Assembly (NCBI GenBank): GCA_014871385.1
Contig: CM026428.1
Coordinates: forward strand, 2,800,776-2,864,775
DNA: 64,000 bases
DNA from: Ceratodon purpureus
Taxonomy: Eukaryota > Streptophyta > Bryopsida > Pseudoditrichales > Ditrichaceae
Direction: 5' to 3'
Shown piece by piece: positions 49,950 through 60,300 of the stretch. How positions within the stretch are numbered: position 1 is the first letter of the stretch; the number at the start of each line of letters is the position of its first letter. The notes beneath the pieces are model-generated. The model was given only the letters and a program-made list of their open reading frames with translations, was not told the origin of the DNA and ran no database searches. The translations under genes and the position numbers were made by a program.

Positions 49950-50011
49950 TGCCCGCTGACAACAAAATTCGCCCCGCTGACAACAGGATTCGCCCCGCTG
50001 ACAACAGGATC
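49950..50011. repeat. internal tandem repeat 1 of the MITE
   Basis: Three copies of a roughly 20-bp unit, cccgctgacaacaggattcg with small variations, lie in tandem. A fourth, shorter relative (cccgctgacac) lies near 49909. Confidence 0.8.
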
Positions 50012-50016
50012 CGCTA

Positions 50017-50104
50017 CTGTCCAATGGGGTGACAGCAGTGGGCACACGCTCGTTGACAGTGTCATTACTGCTTGTATTGTCCAATGGGGTGACAGCAGTG
50101 GGCA
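50017..50104. repeat. internal direct repeat 2 of the MITE
   Basis: A 27-bp block beginning tgtccaatggggtgacagca and ending in gtgggca occurs twice (about 50018-50044 and 50078-50104), separated by about 33 bp of unrelated sequence. Confidence 0.85.
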
Positions 50105-50147
50105 ACGCCTTCGCTGCAAGCGATTGGCTGGACCCCCCAAACGCCAA

Positions 50148-50222
50148 CTGCTGGCACTGCTGGCACCATTTGGCGACCTGCTGGCACCATTTGGCGACCT
50201 GCTGGCACCATTGGTGCCAGCA
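50148..50222. repeat. internal tandem repeat 3 of the MITE, ending in a palindrome
   Basis: The 21-bp unit ctgctggcaccatttggcga is repeated in tandem two to three times. The last unit reads into ctgctggcaccattggtgccagcag, a near-perfect inverted repeat able to form a hairpin. Confidence 0.85.
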
Positions 50223-51410
50223 GGTAAAGTGCACGGGCATGGCCTAATTTTCAGGCACGGATTCCGATCAAAGGCCCTTTGGAGACCCCAATCTTCCCCT
50301 AATGACATAGTGGCTTTCAGTTCACGTGTATTATTCAGTGAATTTTGCTTGTGAATCCCATATGATATGCATTCGTCCTGTTGATGTTGATGCCAATGCT
50401 GAAAACTTGTGTGAAATGATCACGACTCAGCTCCAATACTATGGAGGCATGAGTGATGAGGAGCTTGCTGAGAAGCTCATTTCCTTCGGAGCAGACAGGG
50501 CTGCTGTTTTTCTGGGCTCTTGGTTTGGCGTCATCCAGAGTTTGACTGTTGATCACGCCCCATATGTGATTGGTGTGTATGATTTTGCACATCGCACAAA
50601 CTTGGTAGTTGATGCATTATCAGGTCTGCTCTTTGTCCAAAAGTGTGAAAGCTCGTGTAAGAGTTTGTATGGCTATTTTCAGCTTCTCCTAAGCGACATC
50701 TTTAGTTCATGAAACTTGCCAAAGTTGTGGAGATAGAGGGGGTCAAGATTCTGAGATAGGTTCAGACCAGATGGATCTCTCGTCTTTAGCCCGTGAAACG
50801 TATTTGCGGTGAATACAAGACATTGATTGTCAAGTTTGCCGAAGGATGCACCCAAAGAAAGTGCGGCCAAAAAAAATCTTGCCATCTTCCTTGATGTGAC
50901 CACTTTGTTTTCTTTGCCTTGCATCTTACCTTTGCAGGAGTCCATAAAATATTGATTAAGTTTGCCCAAGCTCGTAATGTATTTATCTTTGACTTCATAG
51001 CCGCCCTTAAGATCTGTCAAGGTGAGATATATGAGATGTACTGTGATTTGTCCTCCTTGTTTCAGCCCATGCATTTTCAGTTGTTCCACGATGTGATTAA
51101 TGACCACTCCCACACCACATCACATGAGTGGGTGACCGATTTGAACAACGAAGCTAAAAGCCTTGGGTTCAGAATCAACGGACACACTTATCCTGCCCAT
51201 GTGGTGGACAACGTTTCTGGGCAGCCGGTCTCTTTGTCTTGGGAGGATTTGGCGTTGATTGTAAGCTCCGTTAAGGGGCACTGTGTAGCTGCAGCTGAAA
51301 TGCTAATTTTGCAGCTGAACAGACGGTTTCTCCACTGCGATATAATTGAGGCCTTGGGAATTGTGTTCCCGTAATACTAGCTGCAGGACAATTGTGACGA
51401 ATTAAGTCTT

Positions 51411-53606
51411 GTCACTTTCTGCTTTTGTGAATGACGGGCATCTTGGGCAGAAAATGGGAGATTCTGATTGATTACTAGCTGCCCGAGTTTAGAGCAGATT
51501 CTTATAAAATCCATAACTTTTGCTTCGTAACTCTGAAATTTGTGCCACTGGAAAGCTATTGTTGAAAGCTATATGTAGTAAAAATTCCAAAAAAATCCAA
51601 AAATGTAGGAATTCGAAATAGCTTGCCTAAAAGTGCTGCCTCTACTATGTGGTCTCAAAGACCTTATGGATTAATATTATTCATCAGTGAAAAATGACAC
51701 ATCCATGTTGAAAGAAATGAAGTACATTGTAACTTCATGATTTCAACATTCCTTTGGCCGTTAAAGATCTTGGGCTTCTTTCCAATCAAACCACATCATT
51801 GCTTTTAAAGTGCCATATGTGTAAATGGAAGTGAGATATTGAAATTTCAAACGTATAATTTTGAACTAGCCTTTTTGTAGATGATGTGAATAAAATTTGT
51901 GTACTTACCGCTTCTCACATTAAAAGATTCACCCCAATCTAATGTCCACGGGTCAAAGGAATGGAAATAAAGATTTCAATAAACCTAAACATATTTCAAT
52001 GTTAGTTTGCCATAGAATTTCTTGACTTATCTACCCATTGCCCCACACTACATGAAAGTAAACCCAAGTAGCCTGTCTACGGTATCATTTGAAGAAAGAT
52101 CAAGCTGGACACATTCCCTTGGATGTTTTACCTTTACTGATTCCAATTACGATTTTTCACATGGTTGGTTGTTTGTAGCACGCAACTTGGGCCTGTTACA
52201 TGGATGCAAAAGGATTTTCACAGGCTTCGGCTTTCAAGAGGTTACAAAAAATATATCAAACTGGAGTTTATGTGAATGCAATGAAATGATGGCTTGGATA
52301 TGCATGTACAAAGATTGTTTTGAGAAAAAGGTTAGGAAGGACACTCATGAAAGTCACAAGGTTGGGCCAATTCCATGCTACAAGCACAGTCTGAAGCGGA
52401 CCAGTACTTTTCCATTGTCAATTGCTTGTCCAGCCACAATGACTCCTTGAGTACTTGAAATGGCCCTCTTGGGTTCGAGTAAATTGTTCAAGTTGCTTCA
52501 TGCCCCGGCCATAGATTTCTCTTTGATCTTGTACTAGATACGTGGTAAAATTCTGCTCATCTTCTTTTTTAAAATTGATATTTTTTGTAAGAAGAGCTAG
52601 CCTATGGCTCTTATTTTGATGCCAATTTGAATTGAAGAGAATTCTCTACCTCCATAAGCTCTCAATGTTGATATTCTCAACCTTTTATGAATAGAAAGTT
52701 CTAAAATAACAAGAGAGGACATTTGTTGGTGCTCCAAAAATTGTTGTAAATTTTTATGGTGTCACATTTTTATGTGCATATGAGTTATGTAGAAAGAAGA
52801 TATTTGTAAGTTACAAGTTACTCAACTTAAACAGTTTTCTCAAACACTCTAAGATTTTACTTTAAAAACATTCTTGGAAAAATAGTCGTTAGAAATGGAA
52901 ATAATAATTATGAAATGAATAACCACAATTAAAGTACTACATTATCAATTTATTTTGTCGATGATAAAATTAAGTAGATTTTTAAATTCTAATTTTAAAA
53001 AATTTGAGGAAAATATCGCTCATAGCAAATAATCAATGATTACAAATCCAACCATAGAGGTGAAATCTAAAATTTGTGATCGACAACTTTAATTTGTACA
53101 TCAACTTCATATTTGTCAACTATTTTTTTTAGATAGGAAATGAATGATTAAAAATGCTTGGAATCAAATATGATCCATTCAAATGGGCGAAATGTTATGG
53201 CATTGATGGACATGCATTAATCGTATGACAATAAATGAAGTGTGAGATCATAATCTAGTGATATATTGGTTGAGTATTTAAGATTCAAGTATAAAAGTAA
53301 TTCTATTAGTAATGAAAGTTTTGAGGTGCCATGCAAATATTATTTTGACTATTTTTGATAATATGCTTCTATAGCTATAGCCATTTGTTATAAAGACTAA
53401 AGGCCACTGCTACATAAATCTTGTGAATTATTGATCTTTTAATCCCTGAAGGACGAATAGCCCCCTAGGGGCATTTTTAGAATTTTGGTATGTACCTATG
53501 ACTTCAATTAAATGAATCAAGATTTTTTGAAACTTTTTGTGAATGTTTTCCGTAACATAGACTTTGAGGGAATTTTTTATTCTTTTTATTTGGACATTTA
53601 AAAAAA
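51411..53606. other. intergenic, AT-rich, between the hAT relic and the Gypsy element
   Basis: No gene is supported. A 142-codon plus-strand frame at 52022-52450 is Cys-rich but shows no family I recognise and has no splice context. The opposite strand around 52560-52480 is also partly open (VQDQREIYGRGMKQLEQF). Both may be remnants of a decayed element. The right part is simple AT-rich DNA. Confidence 0.45.
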
Positions 53607-54281
53607 TGTTACTGCCCCAGCAAGGCCAGCGAGGATAGCCTAGGACGGTGGGACTGACAGTGCAACAAGGAGTCACAAGGGAAGAAGTCTAGTTAGATTA
53701 GTATAAACAAGGTATCCAGGGTAGAGAACGCACTCCTCAGTTTTGTGGTTAGAGTCGAGTCCGGTCTCAGCGCAGCTAGTTTTCTAGGACAGCTTGCCCT
53801 CTTCATGTAAGCGCCTGAACCTTGGTGTTCATGGACAGTCTTGGGTTACTCTGCTAATACTATACTATGCCTTCTCTACTCTCTGCCCTCCCCTATCTCC
53901 TTTGTATGCATCCTGCTTGCTGTTTCTCATGGTTTGTATAAGTTCACGAGTCTTGAATCCTTACCTTGCACTAACTCCACTACCAAACCTTTCTCAGACT
54001 CCCCTTGCTTCTCTCCCTCTCGTAGTGTTCACGGAGTCTTGGTTGTGACATCCCATGTCGATCTTCCACGGCTGTCTTGGAATAGAACCGCGTGCCCGTG
54101 GACTACTCAACGGTCTCAGGACCGGTACTCAAAGAGACACCCTGCTGATCCTATGACCGTGTCCCGAGCCTAGCACCCACGGTCAATCTTCAGCCTGCCT
54201 GTGCAGCCACTCTTACACTTCTACCCGTAACTCCCTCTAACTCTCACCTCAGGTAGCTCCATGCGATGACCCAGGTTAACA
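53607..54281 (+). repeat. 5' LTR of the Gypsy element
   Basis: 675 bp, TG...CA ends. It is identical to the 3' LTR apart from position 54265 (G versus T). It carries a TATAAA string 95 bp from its start. Short open frames inside both LTRs are identical copies and are not taken as genes. Confidence 0.97.
53702..53707 (+). promoter_or_regulatory. candidate TATA box of the LTR promoter
   Basis: TATAAA in the context agtataaacaagg, repeated at 62203-62208 in the 3' LTR. The LTR should drive element transcription; no start site can be read from sequence. Confidence 0.5.
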
Positions 54282-54284
54282 TTT

Positions 54285-54303
54285 TGGCGACCATGCTGGG
54301 GAT
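54285..54303 (+). other. primer-binding site of the Gypsy element
   Basis: tggcgaccatgctggggat lies three bases after the 5' LTR, the usual place for a tRNA primer site. From memory it resembles the complement of a plant tRNA-Arg 3' end (TGGCGACnnnGCTGGGGAT), with mismatches only at three central bases. The primer identity is tentative. Confidence 0.65.
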
Positions 54304-54351
54304 GGTTTACTGAGGTTATTCCAAATACTCCTTGAAAACTAAACTCTCACC

Positions 54352-57300
54352 ATGCCTCCAAGGAAGCTCCCTTTGGAGCGAATTAATGAAGCAGAAGATG
54401 CTGCTCAACTAGAGGACCCCGAATCCACGAAAGAATTCCTAGTATGGATGAGGCAACAAATGACTGATCTGGTTGCCAAAAACGAGGCTACTAACGCCAA
54501 GTTAGAGCTACTCAGTGCACAATATAACACACTACAAGAAAGCAGGACACAGGAGGCTCTCCACCCCATGGCTCAGGCTTCAGAAGCCCTCCCTGAAACC
54601 ATAAGGTCCACAACGTTACCCCGAGAAAATCATACCGCTGCCACAGGACCTAGCCAAGGGGACCTAGGTAAACATACCAAGTATCCCAAAATCTCATACC
54701 CTGTGTTTGATGAATCAGGGGATCCAGATTGGCATATCAGACGTTTCAAAGTTATTGCCCGTACAAATGGGGTCACCAGCACGGAAGATCTCCAAAACAT
54801 TTTCGGCACCACACTCCAAGGAAACCACATTAATTGGTACATTGATTTTGAAACTGAACACTCCCACGCAACCTGGGAAGACATGGAAAGGAGTTTTTTA
54901 CATAAATTTAGAAAACTCAAAACCAGCTCTGAGGTCCTAAGAGCTTTGGGTAGCATTACTCAGGACAGAAATGAACCCGTGGACAAGTTCTACGATAGAT
55001 TCAAACAACTGGCTGACAAACTAAGTCAGAGACCTGAGGAAGATTATCTTTGCGAATGGTTTAAAAAGGGACTGTTACCATGGATTCAACAAGGCATTGT
55101 AATCCGTGGGGTCAAGACTTTACAAGATATTCTAAGTGCGGCAAATGACATTAGCCGAGAGTTAGGAGCCTTGAACAAAACCCAAACACCCTTGTTACCT
55201 TTGCCAAATTTACGACCAGAAAATAGATCACTAATAACTCCCTGCTCCAGCTGTGGAAAAATCCATGGAGGACGTTGCTGGTATGCTAATACCCCTTCTA
55301 GAAATGAAGAAAACCGCCGTCCCCGTCCTACCACGGCAGCTGTGTATCCAGAAGAAATCAACGTTGATGCCTTCCAGCCCAGCCGGAGCGATGCTTGCTG
55401 GGAATGTGGATCGGTAACCCATCGACGGAGAGAGTGTCCACAGCTACACCAGAGATGGGCTCAGTACCGTACTAACCCAGGGAATCATAGCACCGGAGAA
55501 AATCAGAAAGTCCCTGGAAACCCTCGACGAGGAGGAGTCACACTTACTGAGGTCCATGGAGTCGAAACTAATGTCTCCACAATAAGCACGGCTGTGGTAA
55601 CCACTAGATCCAAAGCTACTCCAGACGACCATGTGGTTGAACACAGAAAACCATTCTCGGAAAATCACTGGGAAAGGCTGCATAGAATCAGGCAAGACCT
55701 ACAAGAGGGCCTAGAAGGTTCCCACGACACCTCGTCATTACAGCAGATTTTAAATGACACCAATGTCACCATCACATTGTCCAAGTTGATCAAGTTAAGC
55801 CCAGAACTTCAGAAATACTTACAACAAACAGCCTCACAGGATGAACCATTCAATCCAGAGGTTGTTGAAGTTAATGCTACTACCTTGGACCCGGATGCTG
55901 CCGTAATACATCTACAACTTGGAAACCATGAATTAACTAATGTATTAGTAGATGGAGGATCAGGGGTTAATGTTATGAGCAATTATTTGAGAAAACAATT
56001 AGGATTACCATCACCCAAGTTAGCCCGGTTTATCCTGCGCATGGCAAATGATGCCCCAGTAACACCCTTGGGCATAATATCAACCGTAGCCATTACTACC
56101 CATGGAGTATCTACCCCAGCTACCTTCGTAGTGATTGATATGCCTGATAGCAGTAATTTCCCTGTCATCCTGGGAAGACCATGGCTGAGAGATATGAATG
56201 CGGTACACGATTGGTCCAGGAATCAGATCCGAATTCAGCGACAAGGAAAAACCGTGGTCATCCCAGTGGATAGCTGCATCACTAGGGCAAAAGCAAACCA
56301 GATTCGACACAAGGCAGGAACAAGCTGGGAAGATGGTCTTTCCCCATCCCAAGAAGCCTTGGTCTTCCAAGCCAACCCTGACTTAATTCCAGTAGCCGAA
56401 ATTCACTTGGCCAGCATGGTGGCCGAGCCAGACAAAATGGACATACCTCCACATTTTTCCCAGGAAACTCAAGAAGCAGTAACTGTCAATGCTATTCCTG
56501 CAGACCAAGCTCTGCAAAAGGAAGTGATTACTAGTTGGTCTCATGGTGCTAAAGACAAAGTAGAATTAGTAAACCTGGGAACCATGGAAAACCCCAAGTA
56601 TATCAAAATCAACGCTGATGCCCCTGAGCAAATCAAACAGGCCGCGATAGCCCTGTTCCATGAATACCAGGACATTTTTGCATGGGGCCGCGAAGATCTA
56701 AAAGGGATACCTCCAACACTAGCAGAACACACGATAGACCTGGTCCCGAATGCAACACCAGTCCAACAACGAAGATACAGGATGAACCCGAATTACGCAG
56801 TACGAGTCAAGGCTGAACTGGACAAACTCTTGAAAGCCAAGTTCATTTCACCAGTAGACTCTGCACCCTGGTTATCTCCCATGGTGATTATTCCCAAGAA
56901 AAATGGAACCTTGAGAATATGCGTGGATTTTCGTAAATTAAATGCGGCTACCAAGAAAGATCATTACCCCCTGCCTTACATGGAAGAAATTATTGATGAA
57001 GTAGCTGGTCATGAGATGTATTCTTTCTTAGATTGTTTTTCAGGATATTACCAAGTAGCCATGGCTGAACATGATAAAAATAAAACGGCTTTCTCTACCG
57101 AGTGGGGACCTTATCAGTTTGAAAGAATGCCTTTCGGAGCTAAAAATGCACCCATGACTTTCCAACGTGTCATGGAACTAATTTTTAGACCCTATTTGAA
57201 AAGATTCTTTAGAATATATCTCGATGATGGAACGGTTTATGGACAAATTAAAGATCATGTGTCACAACTCAGGCAAATATTCGAAGCTTGCCGAGTCAAC

Positions 57301-60300
57301 GGGGTTAGCTTGAATGCAGAGAAATGTATGTTTCTCTTCTTTGCGGGTGTGATCCTTGGATACATTGTATGCAAATATGGAAAACTCCCAGATCCCGAGA
57401 AAATCAAGGATATCTTGGCCATCACCCCTCCCACAGATCAGAAGGGGATACAACGCTTGTTAGGCTTATCTCAATTCAACAGAATATACATAGAGAAGTT
57501 AGCCCACATCACTGCCCCGATCACAGCACTGAACCATGCAAAATACAAGTATCCTCAGGACTGGACCCCTGCAGCCCAGGCCGCCTTGGAAAAAATCAAG
57601 ATAGCTTATTCTCGGGCCCCCATTCTCATAGCCCCGGATTGGTCCAAACCATTTCATGTTCATACAGATGCCTCTAACATAGCTGTAGGAGTCATGCTCA
57701 CTCAGAACTTAAATGGAAAATATGATCAACCAGTGGCTTACGCTAGTCGCCTTCTGAACCAAGCAGAAAAGAATTATTCTACCACCGAAAGAGAAGCATT
57801 GGCCATGATTTATGCTGTCAAGAAATTCCGCCATTATTTACTAGGCAACAAGTTCCGTTTTATGGTTGATCATCACAGCTTGTCTTACCTGGTCAATCAA
57901 CCCTTGGTTACAGGAAGAGTAGCCCGTTGGATCATGATTCTCCTAGAATATGATTTTGAAGTGGTGTATGTTCCAGGCAAACGCCACATAGTGGCTGACT
58001 TCCTATCCAGGGATTCCAAGGCAACCGAGGAAGGTATTGATGATTCATTTAATGAACCATACATCCAAACTGCTAGCCTTGAAATCAGTATTCCCAGGGA
58101 CTGGCGTGGAGATATCATCCGCTATCTGACTCAAGGCATAACCCCAGAGGGCCTTTCAGGCACACGAAAAGTCAGCTTCGTACGCACAACCTTGCCTTAC
58201 ACCGTGGTTCAGGGACAGCTCTACCGCCTCGGACCCGATCAGGAAACCCGCCTCTGCGTCCCCACAGGGGAAGAGCAAAACATAATAGCCATCCTCCATG
58301 ACGGACCTGCAGGTGGTCACCAAGGCCCTGACACCACGATTAAGAAAATTCTGACTGCTCGTTACTGGTGGCCAACATTACACAAAGATGTCCACGAGTA
58401 TGTTAAGCACTGCCATGCATGCCAAATTGCTACCACGAATTTTCAACATCAAGGCCGCGTACCATTAAAATCCATTCCACCGTTGGGGCCATTCCAACGT
58501 TGGGGGCTAGATTTTGTTGGCCCCATCAGACCCGCAACCAGACAGGGTTACAAGTACATCTTGGTAGCCACGGATTATACTACCAAGTGGGTTGAGGCCA
58601 AACCACTCAGAACAAACACGGCCATGGTCACAGCCACCTTCATATATGAAAATATTATTATCCGTTTTGGCTGTCCCTTGGAGATCGTGTCCGACCAAGG
58701 AAGCCATTTTGTGAACGCAGTAATAGAAGACTTATTAGATAATCACATCATCAAACACAGAACTAGTACAGTTTACTACCCCCAGGGAAATGGACAGGCA
58801 GAGTCTACCAATAAAACCTTGATAAACATGTTACGCAGGTTCATCCATGCCAATCAGAGTGATTGGGATGATTGTCTCCCTGCAGCCTTATGGGCATACC
58901 GTGTGGCCACCAAAACAGCCACCCAAGTAAGTCCTTTCGAGCTGGTTTATGGTACACAACCCCTACTACCTACCGAATACATTGCCCCCACTTTCCAGTC
59001 CCTGGATCCCAAGGACTACACGCCTCATCGTGTCCTGGCTGCCCGTCTTAGTGATATCCACCACCTAGAGGAAGTCCGGGTTTTGGCAATGAAAAATATT
59101 CAAAACAAACAAGAGAAAACTGCAAGATATTTCCAAGCTTCCAAACCAGTTCGGATTTTTGAAAAAGGTGATCAAGTTTTATGGTGCCCACGAGACCCAA
59201 AAATCAGGAAGACTAAATTCGAATCCATATGGCATGGACCATACCGGGTTCAACTAGTACTTCCAAACAATACTGTCTTATTGGTAAATAACGACTATTT
59301 TGATAAGCATGCCACCATTGTTAATTCCACCAAGCTTAAACATTATCATTTGGTCACCACGGACACAACCCCTACACTTAGCCTTGGGGAAATTTATAAA
59401 AACATGGCAGCCGAGGCACAAAATGAAGAGGAATCCGGGGAAACAAATCAGCCCACGGACCCCATGGACCCCATGGACCCCATGGAAATCCACATTAGCC
59501 TAGTTCAGGTATGCCTACATGGTAGCCAGGACTCCAGGGATAGTCACATCGAGGGGACACTTCAAGTTCCCCTTAGCCCCCGCACTCATAGGCTTCAGCC
59601 GCCACCATCATCGCGGGGCAGGCAGCTAGGTAGAGCCCAGCCAGACTGTCTCCTCCAGCTCCCATCTATCCCATCACGGCCGCCAAGGACCCATGGAACT
59701 GCCTCAGCTCACCATCCAATTCCCTCCCTCAGCTCTCATTTCCCTTTGCGACTGTCCACCTCTCTGTCTTCATGGTGTCTCGGTGCACCATCCTCCACGC
59801 ATTTCCCTGAATACGCGCTGAGCGCATCCCAGGGCCTTGACTGCTCATTGTCTTCTTCCTCATCTCTTCAGCTCCCTGCATTGCGCTCGCACTGCCACTG
59901 CTACGTACCTGCGAGCCACTGCACCGCATTAGCAGACATGGAAAGCCCCAAGGTCCAACCGCCATTCCATGTCCCACGCATGATCATGGAATGGAAGAGG
60001 CAGCCGGACCTCATCTGGCTCACGGAGACAGGGTTAGCACGTTACTGGACCGCGCTAGATGGGAAGGTTAACATCAAGCATTGCACAGAATTCGTGAACT
60101 CTATGCGCACTCAGAGTGATTCAGCAGCTCACCCGGCGGGTGTCGTGGAGGGCGTGCTTGTGGAGTATACCAGCAGGTATCTCCACAAGTTCTTCGGCTG
60201 GGACGGACTAGGCGCCACCGCGTGGAACGAAGGCTCGCGCTACCCCCAACCGGACATCTTGGCTCGCGTAGGCAACTTGGAGCCCCGGAAGGATACAAGG

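Larger units (their letters stand above)
49849..50299. mobile_element. 451-bp non-autonomous DNA element (MITE) inserted in the hAT-like pseudogene
   Basis: The 29-bp termini are inverted repeats matching at 26 of 29 positions, with a shared core ggggtctccaaagggcctt. A TA dinucleotide directly abuts both ends (49847-49848 and 50300-50301), consistent with a TA target duplication as in Tc1/mariner-type elements. The element has no coding capacity. Its interior is made almost wholly of short direct repeats and is GC-richer than its surroundings. It separates the two halves of the transposase reading frame, so it inserted after that copy was in place. Confidence 0.8.
48924..51410 (+). pseudogene. 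decayed hAT-like transposase (BED/TTF-type zinc finger family)
   Basis: The fragments read as one collinear transposase-like protein. From ATG 48924 comes an acidic Ser-rich N-terminus, then a TAG at 49161. The same frame continues with a zinc-finger-like segment (RCKVCSD, then a His). A frame change with stops follows near 49530-49558. Next come VLADVTKERR and the block ISASADEVTS ending at 49846. The copy is then split by a MITE at 49849-50299. The continuation is WLSVHVYYSV, YGGMSDEELAEKLISFGAD, DFAHRTNLVVDALSG (the conserved HRTNL block), TRWIS, LIKFAQARNVFIFDF, KICQGEIYEMYCD and WVTDLNNEAKSLGFRINGHT. It hits TAA and TAG at 51373-51381, and no C-terminal dimerisation domain follows. I attribute it to the hAT superfamily (KRBA2/ZNF862-type) by resemblance. 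It cannot encode an intact transposase. Confidence 0.7.

Noticed and set aside
52022-52450. 142-codon Cys-rich plus-strand frame
   Set aside because: No recognisable domain, start context or splice sites, and the opposite strand is also partly open; kept only as possible element debris.
53794-54173. Two open frames (84 and 110 codons) repeated identically in both LTRs (also at 62295-62674)
   Set aside because: They lie within duplicated LTR sequence, overlap each other in different frames and have no recognisable protein features.
58000-58300. Possible second (archaeal-type) RNase H between RNase H and integrase, as in Tat elements
   Set aside because: Only about 95 residues separate ADFLSR from the integrase zinc motif, and they lack the acidic catalytic pattern.
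58945-59400. Search for a chromodomain after integrase
   Set aside because: The integrase tail ([10 protein letters not shown], then [11 protein letters not shown]) runs directly into the linker without the conserved chromodomain aromatic pattern.
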